Shown here: positions 43,225 through 51,753 of the stretch, piece after piece
How positions within the stretch are numbered: the first letter of the stretch is position 1
Layout of the letters: each line of letters starts with the position of its first letter
From: Erysipelotrichaceae bacterium
Lineage (GTDB): Bacteria > Bacillota_I > Bacilli_A > Erysipelotrichales > Erysipelotrichaceae
Direction: 5' to 3'
Assembly (NCBI GenBank): GCA_017539105.1
Contig: JAFYHQ010000029.1
Coordinates: 62,001 to 126,000, forward strand
DNA length: 64,000 nucleotides
Position numbers and translations under genes: made by a program
The notes under the pieces: model-generated
The model's input: only the letters and a program-made list of their open reading frames with translations
What the model was told of the DNA's origin: nothing
The model's database searches: none

Positions 43225-43848
43225 ATGAAGGTACTGATCATCAACGGCAGTCCGCATAAGCAAGGCTGTACTTATACGGCATTGCATGAGGTCGAGAAGA
43301 TCCTGAATGAAGAAGGGATCGAAACGGTCTATGTGAATGTTCCGGCAGATTGTCCCTCCTGCATGGCTTGCGATTACTGTCACAGGACCCATCAAGGGTG
43401 CATCAAAAAAGATATCGTGAATGATACCTATCAGCTGATGGATGAGTGCGATGGCTTGCTGGTGGGGACACCGGTCTATTATGCGGAACCGAGCGGTTCG
43501 CTGATGTCTTTCCTGGATCGTTTCTTTTACTCGTATCCGCATAAGAAATCGTTCAATCTGAAAGCGGCAGCCTGTATCGCGAATTCGCGTCGCGCAGGCA
43601 ATCTTACCAGCAATGATACGATCAGCAGGTTCTTTTCGATCAGCGGCATGACCATCATTACTTCGACCTACTGGAATGATACCCATGGCTTTAGTCCGGA
43701 GGATGTCATGAAAGATGAGGAAGGCATGCAGACGATGCACAATCTGGGAAGGAATATGGCTTACTATCTCAAGATGCGGGAAATGACAAAAGACAAGCTG
43801 GAGGAGCCTGTCATTGAAAAAGGAAACGTTACGAATTTTATCAGATAA
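43225..43848 (+). CDS. NADPH-dependent FMN reductase/flavodoxin-like protein
   Basis: The 207-residue protein has a flavodoxin-like FMN-binding fold: N-terminal strand and phosphate loop VLIINGSPHKQGCTYTAL, a Cys-rich segment CPSCMACDYCHRTHQGC (about 43-59) and the loop GTPVYYAEPSGSLMSFLDR. The Cys cluster is typical of iron-sulfur flavoproteins and related NAD(P)H oxidoreductases in anaerobes, and may bind a 4Fe-4S cluster. GGAG precedes the ATG. It follows glpK after nine bases. Physiological partner unknown. Confidence 0.85.
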   Translation: MKVLIINGSPHKQGCTYTALHEVEKILNEEGIETVYVNVPADCPSCMACDYCHRTHQGCIKKDIVNDTYQLMDECDGLLVGTPVYYAEPSGSLMSFLDRFFYSYPHKKSFNLKAAACIANSRRAGNLTSNDTISRFFSISGMTIITSTYWNDTHGFSPEDVMKDEEGMQTMHNLGRNMAYYLKMREMTKDKLEEPVIEKGNVTNFIR

Positions 43849-43870
43849 AAAAGGGTCTCGATTGAGACCC
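43847..43870 (-). terminator. terminator after the sirtuin gene
   Basis: On the minus strand GGGTCTC, loop AATC and GAGACCC, then TTTTTT. The sirtuin stop overlaps the stem. On the plus strand it can also end the glpK-flavoprotein transcript. Confidence 0.8.
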
Positions 43871-44577
43871 TATATTTTGATTTGCTTGAAGGTTTCGACC
43901 AGATCGTCATGGATGACGATATCGCAGTTATGATCATAGGAGGTCGCATCCCGGTTGACGATCGCCAAGGTATCGCCATTGAAGTAATTGATGAATCCGG
44001 CTGCCGGATAGACGACAAGGGAAGTGCCGCATACCACAAGCAGATCCGCTTTGGAGATGGCCCGGATCGCTTCCGTGATGACTTTATCATCCAGCGATTC
44101 TTCATAAAGGACTACATCCGGCTTGATGATGGCATGGCATTCGTCGCAGTAAGGAACGCCATCGGCTTTGACGATATAGTCCAAGTCAAAGAACTTGCCG
44201 CATCTGGTGCAGTAGTTTCTTAACACGGAACCATGCAGTTCGCAAACCTTCTTGTTTCCGGCCATCTGATGGAGTCCGTCGATATTCTGGGTGACGACTG
44301 TCACATCTTTGGTATCCTGCAATCTGGCGATGAATTCATGGACATAATTCGGTTTGGCATCGGGATATAACATCTTGGTTTTATAGAATTCATAGAATTC
44401 TTGCGGGTCCTGAACGAAGAAATGATGCGAAAGCATTTCTTCGGCCCGGTAGATGTTTTTGTACAGACCGGTCGCAGAACGGAAGTCCGGAATTCCGGAA
44501 GCGGTAGACATGCCTGCTCCGGTAAAGAAAACGATTTTATTGGCCTCTTGTATGGCGTTCTGAAGTTTGTTGATCAT
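43870..44577 (-). CDS. cobB: Sir2-type NAD-dependent protein deacylase
   Basis: Sirtuins remove acyl groups from lysines using NAD. The 235-residue protein has the NAD motif FTGAGMSTASGIPDFRS, the catalytic block TQNIDGLHQMAG with His, four zinc cysteines (YCTRCGKF and PYCDECHA) and the closing VCGTSLVVYPAAGF. Tyr and Arg typical of desuccinylases are not clear in the acyl pocket, so plain deacetylation is likely. The start has no Shine-Dalgarno but TATAAT exactly six bases upstream. Its promoter region overlaps the divergent ribU promoter. Confidence 0.93.
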   Translation of the reverse strand: MINKLQNAIQEANKIVFFTGAGMSTASGIPDFRSATGLYKNIYRAEEMLSHHFFVQDPQEFYEFYKTKMLYPDAKPNYVHEFIARLQDTKDVTVVTQNIDGLHQMAGNKKVCELHGSVLRNYCTRCGKFFDLDYIVKADGVPYCDECHAIIKPDVVLYEESLDDKVITEAIRAISKADLLVVCGTSLVVYPAAGFINYFNGDTLAIVNRDATSYDHNCDIVIHDDLVETFKQIKI

Positions 44578-44583
44578 ATCTTT

Positions 44584-44589
44584 ATTATA
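44584..44589 (-). promoter_or_regulatory. -10 box six bases upstream of the sirtuin ATG
   Basis: On the minus strand TATAAT, then AAAGAT, then ATG at 44577. No Shine-Dalgarno. Leaderless start predicted. Confidence 0.65.
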
Positions 44590-44599
44590 GCTTATGAGA

Positions 44600-44627
44600 T
44601 TGCATATAACGGGACTTCTGTTATAAT
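44600..44627 (+). promoter_or_regulatory. ribU promoter
   Basis: TTGCAT (44600-44605), a 16-base spacer and TGT-TATAAT (-10 at 44622-44627). The start is expected near 44634, just before the FMN riboswitch. Confidence 0.8.
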
Positions 44628-44636
44628 TTTGGTAGA

Positions 44637-44740
44637 AACATCAGGGCAGGGTGAAATTCCCTGATCGGCGGTATACCCCGCGAGCAAAAGCAGAACTTGT
44701 GCGATTCAAGTGGCGACTGTACAGTCAGGATGAAAGAGAG
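44637..44740 (+). ncRNA. FMN riboswitch (RFN element)
   Basis: The conserved blocks are all present: CAGGGCAGGGTGAAATTCCC, GATCGGCGGTATACCCCGCGAGC, the variable stem, TGCGATTCAAGTGGCGACTG, ACAGTCAGGATGAAAGAGAG. The last block runs into AGAGAGG, the ribosome site of ribU, and no terminator hairpin is seen, so FMN probably blocks translation start. Confidence 0.97.
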
Positions 44741-44751
44741 GTTTTTTTATT

Positions 44752-45345
44752 TTGAAAAATAGTTTAAGTGTTAGAAATATCGCAACGATTGCGATTCTGG
44801 GTGTCTTGGGAGCGATTCTGATGCTGTTTGATTTTCCGATTGCGATCGCACCAAGTTTCTATAAACTGGATCTGTCGGATCTGCCTTGCCTGATCGGGGC
44901 GTTTGCTTTGGGACCGGTTCCGGCTTTCTTTATCCAGGTCATCAAGATCATCGTCAAAATGCTGCTGAAACCGACTTCTACGGCATTTGTCGGAGAACTG
45001 GCTGCTTTTGTCATCTCTACGACCTACTGCGTCAGCGCGGCTTTCATCTATCAGAGAAACCGAACCAAGAAAGGTGCCGTCCTGGCGATGCTGGCAGGTT
45101 CTTTATGCATGGCGATCATCGGAACGATCGCGAACTATGCTTTCATCATCCCGTTCTATGTAGACTGGTTCCATCTTCCTCTGGAAACGATCATCGCCAT
45201 GGGGAATGCCATATTTCCAGTCATCCATGACAAGCTCAGTTTCGTATTATGTTGCGTTTTGCCATTCAACCTGATCAAAGCGCTGATCGTCGATATCGTG
45301 ACGTTCGTGATCTATAAGCACGTGTCTCCACTGCTGAAAGCATAA
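44752..45345 (+). CDS. ribU: riboflavin ECF transporter S component RibU
   Basis: RibU is the substrate-binding membrane subunit for riboflavin uptake; it needs the shared ECF module, which is not in this window. The 197-residue protein has about six helices and the family segments LMLFDFPIAIAPSFYKLDLSDLPCLIG (cited in part: FDFPIAIAPSFYKLD) and GAFALGPVPAFFIQ. The start is TTG at 44752. Control by the FMN riboswitch immediately upstream confirms the substrate. Confidence 0.95.
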   Translation: MKNSLSVRNIATIAILGVLGAILMLFDFPIAIAPSFYKLDLSDLPCLIGAFALGPVPAFFIQVIKIIVKMLLKPTSTAFVGELAAFVISTTYCVSAAFIYQRNRTKKGAVLAMLAGSLCMAIIGTIANYAFIIPFYVDWFHLPLETIIAMGNAIFPVIHDKLSFVLCCVLPFNLIKALIVDIVTFVIYKHVSPLLKA

Positions 45346-45369
45346 GAAAAGAAAACGCTTTCTTATTAT

Positions 45370-45398
45370 TTAACAATATTTTGATAATATGATATAAT
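45370..45398 (+). promoter_or_regulatory. promoter of the tail-anchored protein gene
   Basis: TTAACA (45370-45375), 17 bases and TGA-TATAAT (-10 at 45393-45398). The leader of about 23 bases contains GGAGG before the ATG at 45428. Confidence 0.8.
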
Positions 45399-45427
45399 CT
45401 TTTAGTATCACATTTGGAGGTTTTGTT

Positions 45428-46642
45428 ATGGCTAAATTAACAAGAACACAAAAATATGCGACATTAAGAGATAATCTCGCAAATGACTCTGAATCGTCGT
45501 TATCAACCAAAGATTTATCTACATACGAAAACAAGTTGAATGATATCACTGCCCGTTCCGAGGCAAGAAAACCTGCTCCAAGCAGCGATGAAGTCACTTG
45601 GGTCGATTATCCCGACCTGATGTCTGTCGATGATCTGGTTGATTCTTTCATCAACAAGAACAAGCAGGCTGTCGAACAGACACCGGAACCTGTCGCTGTT
45701 CAGCCGGAACCGGTAAGACCGGAACCTGTCATCAAACCGCAGCCGCCGATCGACAGCAGTTTCGAGAATAAGATCAGTGAAATCATCGATGATGTTTCCC
45801 TGAACAATCTCTACAATACCGCGCCGGTCGTCAATGAACCTGTAAGACAGGAAACGCCGCAGACGGTACAGATCCAGAAAGAGATTGCCGAACTGGAAGA
45901 GAAACCGGAAACGCCATTCATGGGATACTACCATAATCCATCCATCGAGCCTGTTCATCAGGAAGTCAGACCGGAGCCGGTAGTTACGCCTTATGTCCAG
46001 CAGCCGGTCACTTATCAGCCGGCACCGGAACCGGTAAGACCGGAACCTGTCGTCAATCCGACGGTAGAATATCCGCAGAATACTGCAGGCAATTCATTGA
46101 TCAATGAAGTGATTGATGAAGTCGACCAGCATATCAAAGCCTCCGGGGAACAGAATATCGGCCAGATCACCAACGAGATCGTTGATGAGATCAGACATGC
46201 CGAACGTCCTGTTTATCCTGAAACGGCAGCAAAAGAAGATGAAACATATTCGAATACCGTTTCTATGGAAATCAGCAAGATCATGGATGAAATGATCGAT
46301 ACTGCCCCGACAAAACCGATCCAAGAAGAAAACAGACAGCCTGAACCTGTCGTCAATGAACACCCGGTTCTGGCAAAAACTCTGGAAGAAGAAAAAGCAG
46401 AAGATATCGTAGAAATCAAGAATATCGATGAAATCGACCTCGGACCGCGTCCGACCAAAGAAGCTCCGACCGGTACGATCCCATTCATCGTTTCCGCTAC
46501 CGATGATGAAGACCTGATCGAAGATGACGAAGAAGGTTCCAACACGATCCTGAATATCATCCTGGTGATTCTGATCATCATCCTGTTGGCGGTATTAGGC
46601 CTGATCATCTTCTATATCCTGAAGACGAAAGGAATCATCTGA
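45428..46642 (+). CDS. tail-anchored Pro/Glu-rich cytoplasmic protein
   Basis: I do not recognise this 404-residue protein. It has a basic N-terminal motif (MAKLTRTQKYATLRDNLAND), a conserved-looking segment VTWVDYPDLMSVDDLVDSFI (about 56-75), then a disordered linker with repeated PEPVRPEPV-type units (about 85-215) alternating with short helices (SFENKISEIIDDV; SLINEVIDEVDQHI; NIGQITNEIVDEI). A single membrane helix ends the protein (about 377-399) with a six-residue tail. The layout resembles a reversed ZipA: a membrane tether with helical peptide motifs. It overlaps cmk by one base. Function unknown. Confidence 0.78.
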   Translation: MAKLTRTQKYATLRDNLANDSESSLSTKDLSTYENKLNDITARSEARKPAPSSDEVTWVDYPDLMSVDDLVDSFINKNKQAVEQTPEPVAVQPEPVRPEPVIKPQPPIDSSFENKISEIIDDVSLNNLYNTAPVVNEPVRQETPQTVQIQKEIAELEEKPETPFMGYYHNPSIEPVHQEVRPEPVVTPYVQQPVTYQPAPEPVRPEPVVNPTVEYPQNTAGNSLINEVIDEVDQHIKASGEQNIGQITNEIVDEIRHAERPVYPETAAKEDETYSNTVSMEISKIMDEMIDTAPTKPIQEENRQPEPVVNEHPVLAKTLEEEKAEDIVEIKNIDEIDLGPRPTKEAPTGTIPFIVSATDDEDLIEDDEEGSNTILNIILVILIIILLAVLGLIIFYILKTKGII

Positions 46643-47304
46643 TGCTGATCAATATCGCGATCGATGGTCCGAGTGCCGCAGGAAAATCGACGATTGCCGA
46701 TCTGCTGGCAGAAGAACTGGGCTATATCCATCTGGATACGGGAGCCATGTATCGGGCTGTCGCTTATGATGCTTTGAAAAAGGGAATTCCTTTTGATGAT
46801 GAAGAAGCGATCGTCGCGATGATCGATGGGATGGACCTGGTCATGGATACCGATGGAGATGTCCTGCTGGATGGCGAAGACATCACGGAAGCGATCCGGG
46901 CCAATGAAATCTCCATGGGTGCCTCCGATGTCTCGAAGCTGCAGAAATGCCGGGAAGCGATGGTAGCGATGCAGCAGAAGATCTGCGAGAGCGGGGGCTA
47001 TATCCTGGATGGAAGGGACATCGGTACCGTTGTCCTGAAGAATGCGCCGGTCAAGATCTATCTGACGGCGACTCCGGAAGCAAGAGCGCTTCGAAGAGTG
47101 AAACAGAACGAAGAAAAAGGTCTTGATGCGGATTATGAAACGATCCTGGAGGATATCATCAAACGGGATTATCAGGATATGCATCGTGAGTTCTCGCCTC
47201 TGACAAAAGCCGAGGATGCGATCGAAATCGATACTTCGGATATGAGCATCGAAGAGGTTGTCAGCCAGGCAATGGAACTCGTGAACCAAATATTAGGAGA
47301 ATAA
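46642..47304 (+). CDS. cmk: cytidylate kinase
   Basis: CMP kinase phosphorylates CMP and dCMP. The 220-residue protein has the P-loop IDGPSAAGKST (about 6-16), the segment YIHLDTGAMYRAVAY and the CMP-binding GYILDGRDIGTVVLKNA, with the lid LRRVKQNEEKG. The GTPase gene der follows after three bases, an order also seen near cmk in other Bacillota. The start overlaps the preceding stop; AAAGGAATC lies upstream. Confidence 0.97.
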   Translation: MLINIAIDGPSAAGKSTIADLLAEELGYIHLDTGAMYRAVAYDALKKGIPFDDEEAIVAMIDGMDLVMDTDGDVLLDGEDITEAIRANEISMGASDVSKLQKCREAMVAMQQKICESGGYILDGRDIGTVVLKNAPVKIYLTATPEARALRRVKQNEEKGLDADYETILEDIIKRDYQDMHREFSPLTKAEDAIEIDTSDMSIEEVVSQAMELVNQILGE

Positions 47305-47307
47305 GAA

Positions 47308-48621
47308 ATGATAGATGGAACTGTCGCAATCGTTGGGAGACCCAATGTCGGTAAGTCGACAGTTTTTAATAGGATGCTGTCGGAAAGGCTGGCGATCGTC
47401 GAGGATACGCCTGGCGTGACCAGGGACAGGATCTATGGGGATTGCGAATGGCTGTCCAAGACTTACCGTCTGATCGATACAGGCGGTTTTCAGATCGAGG
47501 ATGTGCCGTTTCAGAAAGAGATCAATGCCCAGGTTGAGATTGCTGTAGAAGAAGCGGATGTCATCATTTTTATCGTAGATGGCAGAAGCGGCTTGTCTTC
47601 GGATGATGAATATATTGCCAGACTGTTGAGGAAGTCGAATAAGCCGATCATTCTGGCGGTGAATAAGATCGATGATGTCTCTCTGATCGATAATATCTAT
47701 GAGTATTATAATCTCGGGATCGGCGAACCGATTGCCGTATCGGGAGTCCATGGCATAGGCATTGGCGATCTTTTGGACAAGGTCACGGAGGTCATGCCGT
47801 ATCGGCAGATCGATGATCATGAAGGGATGATCCGTTTTGCGGTGATTGGCCGTCCGAATGTCGGGAAGTCTTCTCTGACGAACGCGTTCCTCAAGCAGGA
47901 CAGGGTCATCGTTTCGGATATCGAAGGAACGACCAGGGATGCGATCGATACGGTATTCCGGGTCAATGGGAAAGATTATGTGGTCGTGGATACCGCGGGC
48001 ATACGTAAAAGAGGCAAGATCTACGAGAATATTGAAAAATACGCCGTATTACGCGCTAAGAGCGCGATAGAGCGATGTGACATCGCTTTGGTACTGTTGG
48101 ATGCTTCGACCGGAATCATCGAGCAGGACAAGCATGTGGCAGGCTTAGCGCATGAGGCGAAGAAGGGTGTCATCATCGTCTACAACAAGTGGGACCTGGT
48201 CGAGAAGGATGACAAGACCATGGCCAATATCACCAAAGAGATCCGGAAACAGTTCGTTTATCTTGATTACGCGCCGATCGCCTTCATATCCGCCAAAGAC
48301 AACAAGAGAGTCGATACCCTGCTTCCATTGATCGATCTGGTCTATGAGAATCTCAATCTCAGGATCAAGACCAACGTATTGAACGAAGTGATCCTGGATG
48401 CCCAGCTGGATAATCCGGCAAAACCTCATAACGGCAAACGTCTGAAGATCTACTACGCTTCCCAGGTATCCAGCGCGCCATGCACGATCGTACTGTTCGT
48501 CAATGATCCGAAGCTGATGCATTTCTCTTATGAGAGGTATCTCGAAAACAAGCTTCGGGAGGCATTCGGATTCGAAGGCGTTCCAATCAATATCGTCTGC
48601 CGGAAGAAAAGCGAAGACTAA
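47308..48621 (+). CDS. der: ribosome-assembly GTPase Der (EngA)
   Basis: Der has two tandem GTPase domains and a KH-like C-terminal domain and acts in 50S assembly. The 437-residue protein shows G1 GRPNVGKST and G3 DTGG in domain 1, G4 NKID, then a second set GRPNVGKSS, DTAGIRKRG and NKWD. The KH-like domain (about 350-437) includes KIYYASQVSSAPCTIVLFVN. AGGAG precedes the ATG. A terminator follows. Confidence 0.98.
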   Translation: MIDGTVAIVGRPNVGKSTVFNRMLSERLAIVEDTPGVTRDRIYGDCEWLSKTYRLIDTGGFQIEDVPFQKEINAQVEIAVEEADVIIFIVDGRSGLSSDDEYIARLLRKSNKPIILAVNKIDDVSLIDNIYEYYNLGIGEPIAVSGVHGIGIGDLLDKVTEVMPYRQIDDHEGMIRFAVIGRPNVGKSSLTNAFLKQDRVIVSDIEGTTRDAIDTVFRVNGKDYVVVDTAGIRKRGKIYENIEKYAVLRAKSAIERCDIALVLLDASTGIIEQDKHVAGLAHEAKKGVIIVYNKWDLVEKDDKTMANITKEIRKQFVYLDYAPIAFISAKDNKRVDTLLPLIDLVYENLNLRIKTNVLNEVILDAQLDNPAKPHNGKRLKIYYASQVSSAPCTIVLFVNDPKLMHFSYERYLENKLREAFGFEGVPINIVCRKKSED

Positions 48622-48651
48622 AAAAAGATCATGTTTCCATGATCTTTTTTT
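48620..48651. terminator. bidirectional terminator between der and pbp1A
   Basis: AAAGATCATG, loop TTTC and CATGATCTTT form a 10-bp stem flanked by A-runs and T-runs; the two genes are convergent. Confidence 0.93.
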
Positions 48652-48656
48652 ATGAT

Positions 48657-51600
48657 TTATTCCGTTACTCCTGTATCCTGACCGGCAGCCAGCGTAATGC
48701 AGGCTTGCGATTTGGATGTACTTGGCCAGACGCAGGCAGTCACTTTTGAAGACTCCGGAACGCCGATCGAGAAGCCGAGATCATCGGTTGCTCCGCTGAT
48801 GACTTCGCCGCTATCGACTTTGACCGAGAACATGAATGGCGGTTCTGCCGTTCCGGTATAGATCGTATTCCAGTGCGGGAACCAGACGACGCCGGAAGCA
48901 TAGGTCGTTTCGCCATAGAGGTTGGTGGCAGACAAGTCGCATACGCCGGAACACATGCCGCTTTCTCCTGATCCGGTACCGAACCAGACAGAGACGGTCG
49001 AACCATCGAATGCTCCGCCGATATTGGCGATACCGCCATGGACGTATTTGGTGTTCTGGCGGGAATACTCATAGGCTGCCGATACGGAACCCAGAGGATG
49101 TTCCTCCAGGGCTTTGGCACTGATATAGCCGGTGACACTGCCGCTTTCTCCTGATCCTGCGGCATATGGATAAGCGCCTTTCACATGGGTGATCTTGACC
49201 ACGGAATCCGGCATCTCCAGTGGTTTATAAGGATCATACTCGCCGCTGTAATGGGTCTCCAGCTGTTCCAGGACTTTGGTGACGATCTTGCTCTTGGTAT
49301 TATCCTGATATTCTCTGCTGGTGAAATATGCTCCCGGAGCAAGTTCATCATAACCGGTCCAGCAGGATACGGTATATTTGTTCGTCTGCATGACGAGCCA
49401 ACTGTCTTTGGTGGAACTGACTGGGATACCGAATTCAACACCGGAATCGCCCCAGTCGGTCGTACCGGTCTTGCCATAGAGCGGGTAATCCAGATACTTC
49501 TTGCAGTACCACATCAGAGATGAGAAGTTGCCTGACATGTTGTATTCTTCCAGGTAAGCGACCATCCAGGCAGTCGCATCCGATAAGATCTGCTCTCCCT
49601 GGGTATCCGCAACGAAATTCGGTCTTCCATCATTGTATTCGATATAGTTGATCGTATGCGGCTTGATATAGCGTCCGCCATTGATAAACATCGCGTGTGC
49701 TCCTGCCAGCTGCAGAGGCGTGACCAGGCAACGGTTTCCGCCGATCGCGAACTGCAGGTCGAAGTCCTCATAATCGAATTTGAAGCCGATCGAATTCAGA
49801 TAATCGACGACAGCTTCTTCGCCGATTTCCGCAACGACGGCAGCCAAGGCCTGTACCGCAGGTGTATTCTGCGATCTTCCCAGCGCTTCCGTCATCAGCA
49901 TATCTCCATGGTACTCATGGTCATAGTTGGAGATCAGGACGTTGCCGTCATACAGATAATAAGGCATATCGGTAAAGGTATGCGAGGTCGCATAACCAAG
50001 TTTTTCAATACATAACGCATAGTCGATGACCGGCTTGATGGAAGAACCCGGATTGAGGTAGGCGCTGGTTGCACGGTTGAATTTTCTTGCGCTATCCGTT
50101 TCGCCTCTGCCTCCGCCCAATGCTTCGACCGCGCCGATCTGGTTATCCATGACAACGATCGCGCTCTGGCAGAGTTCGTTCGGGAATTTGATCGTCGTGT
50201 ATTCTTCTTCGTTCTGCAGGTCATAGATGTATTCCTGCATATAAGGGTTCATATTGGTATAGATCCTCATACCGACGTTGTAAGGGCTCTCTCCGGTCGT
50301 TTCTTCGACTTCATCGATGACCGCGTCGATATAGGACTGATATTTCTCGTTCATTTCCGAGAAACGGACATCCTGGCCAGCCAGAAGGTCTTCGATACGT
50401 ACGGACTTCGCCAGTTCCGCTTCCGTTTCGGAAATATAGCCGTGATAGACCATCAGATCCAGCACCTCATTGCGGCGCTGCGTACCGGCTTGCAGGTATT
50501 CGCTATCCGGATCGAGATAATAGTTGTCGTTCTTATATAAGTCGTTATACGGGTTATAAGTATTCGGCGAGTTGATCAGACCGGCCAGGAAGGCGGATTC
50601 GGTCAGAGTAAGATTCTTCGCATCCTTGCCAAAGTAATACTGTGCCGCTTTCTGTACGCCACGGATATTATCGCCATAGTTGACTTTGTTGATATACATG
50701 GCCATGATATCCTGTTTCCTTGTATCGGTCTTGAGTTCCAGTTCCAGTGCCAGCCAGATCTCCTGCATCTTACGCTTGATGCCGGACATACCCTCACGGG
50801 CCGCGATCGTCGATTCATCATCCGCATCGATCGAATAGTAGGTATTCTTGATCAGCTGCATGGTGATCGTTGAACCGCCTTGCGAGAAGTCTCTGGTACG
50901 GATGTTGGCTAATGCCGCCTTGGTGAAACGCGGGATATCGAAACCCGGATGTTCAAAGAAACGGGAGTCTTCGATGGATAGGAACGCATCGATCAGGCTG
51001 TTTGGCATTTCCTCATAAGAGATGTTTTCTCTCAGATACATGCCCAGTTCCATGATGATATTGCCTTCGGAATCATAGACTGTCGTTGAATCCGGTGCTA
51101 CCAGTTCATCGACATTCAGTTCCGGTTTGCCTTCCAGCAGCTTGGAAGCGAAATAGACTGCGCCAGCTGCGCCGCAGACGCCAAGGAACAGCACGATACA
51201 CATCAGAACAGCCAGAACGACAGTGAATGCTCTTGCTTTTGGTCTTGGCTCTTTCTGTTTCCTGACTCTGGTTTTCTTTTCTTTCTTCGGTTTCCGGACC
51301 TCTTCCTGAATGCCTTCCGTTACGGATGGGACGCTTGTTTCGGTTGCGGTTTCCGCGTGAGGAATGAACGATTCGATCTCGCTCAAGACATCGCGTTCCT
51401 GCGTGACAGCTTCCGCTGCAAGCAGTTTTTCTTCTTCTTTTTTAAGCTTCTGGAGTTCTTTTTCTGCTTTTTTATTGTTTCGTTTTTCGGATAATCCGTT
51501 ACGGAACCTTTTCAGATTGTCAAAGACAGAAGTCTTGACCTTGTTTTCCACCTCCACAGGTTTTTCCGTATATAAAATATCCTGCTTCTTCATTTCCGCA

Positions 51601-51704
51601 TGAACGGGAAACTGCATCTGTTTCTGGGAATGAACCGAGGCTCTGCGCCTGACGCTGTTAAGAGCCCGTTCCTCGTGCCTGTTAAGTTCCTTTTCTTTCT
51701 TCAT
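48657..51704 (-). CDS. ponA: class A penicillin-binding protein PBP1A with C-terminal extension
   Basis: Bifunctional glycosyltransferase/transpeptidase of peptidoglycan synthesis, 1015 residues. A cytoplasmic N-terminus of about 165 Lys/Glu-rich residues precedes one membrane helix (about 165-190). GT51 motifs include EDSRFFEHPGFD (about 243) and GGSTITMQLIKN. Transpeptidase motifs are NPGSSIKP (SxxK, about 553), GRSQNT (SxN) and YGKTGTTD (KTG, about 748). About 170 residues follow the transpeptidase, Ser/Gly-rich with two short Cys pairs (MCSGVC; TACVWPSTSKSQAC). No Shine-Dalgarno precedes the ATG; a -10 box lies ten bases upstream. Confidence 0.95.
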   Translation of the reverse strand: MKKEKELNRHEERALNSVRRRASVHSQKQMQFPVHAEMKKQDILYTEKPVEVENKVKTSVFDNLKRFRNGLSEKRNNKKAEKELQKLKKEEEKLLAAEAVTQERDVLSEIESFIPHAETATETSVPSVTEGIQEEVRKPKKEKKTRVRKQKEPRPKARAFTVVLAVLMCIVLFLGVCGAAGAVYFASKLLEGKPELNVDELVAPDSTTVYDSEGNIIMELGMYLRENISYEEMPNSLIDAFLSIEDSRFFEHPGFDIPRFTKAALANIRTRDFSQGGSTITMQLIKNTYYSIDADDESTIAAREGMSGIKRKMQEIWLALELELKTDTRKQDIMAMYINKVNYGDNIRGVQKAAQYYFGKDAKNLTLTESAFLAGLINSPNTYNPYNDLYKNDNYYLDPDSEYLQAGTQRRNEVLDLMVYHGYISETEAELAKSVRIEDLLAGQDVRFSEMNEKYQSYIDAVIDEVEETTGESPYNVGMRIYTNMNPYMQEYIYDLQNEEEYTTIKFPNELCQSAIVVMDNQIGAVEALGGGRGETDSARKFNRATSAYLNPGSSIKPVIDYALCIEKLGYATSHTFTDMPYYLYDGNVLISNYDHEYHGDMLMTEALGRSQNTPAVQALAAVVAEIGEEAVVDYLNSIGFKFDYEDFDLQFAIGGNRCLVTPLQLAGAHAMFINGGRYIKPHTINYIEYNDGRPNFVADTQGEQILSDATAWMVAYLEEYNMSGNFSSLMWYCKKYLDYPLYGKTGTTDWGDSGVEFGIPVSSTKDSWLVMQTNKYTVSCWTGYDELAPGAYFTSREYQDNTKSKIVTKVLEQLETHYSGEYDPYKPLEMPDSVVKITHVKGAYPYAAGSGESGSVTGYISAKALEEHPLGSVSAAYEYSRQNTKYVHGGIANIGGAFDGSTVSVWFGTGSGESGMCSGVCDLSATNLYGETTYASGVVWFPHWNTIYTGTAEPPFMFSVKVDSGEVISGATDDLGFSIGVPESSKVTACVWPSTSKSQACITLAAGQDTGVTE

Positions 51705-51714
51705 ACAATTTATT

Positions 51715-51720
51715 ATTATA
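51715..51720 (-). promoter_or_regulatory. -10 box of ponA
   Basis: TATAAT on the minus strand, then ten bases, then the ponA ATG at 51704. The leader would be about three to four bases, so near-leaderless. Confidence 0.5.
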
Positions 51721-51738
51721 CTATATCAGTTTAATAAA

Positions 51739-51747
51739 TGATAATAT
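51739..51747 (+). promoter_or_regulatory. extended -10 box six bases upstream of pepP
   Basis: TGA-TAATAT, then AAAGAC, then ATG at 51754. TAATAT matches four of six consensus positions, so this is the weakest of the leaderless-type sites. No Shine-Dalgarno. Confidence 0.45.
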
Positions 51748-51753
51748 AAAGAC

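Noticed and set aside
45690-46060. DNA tandem repeat or CRISPR-like array in the tail-anchored protein gene
   Set aside because: The repetition is at protein level (PEPV units) with variable codons and spacing; there are no uniform repeats and spacers.
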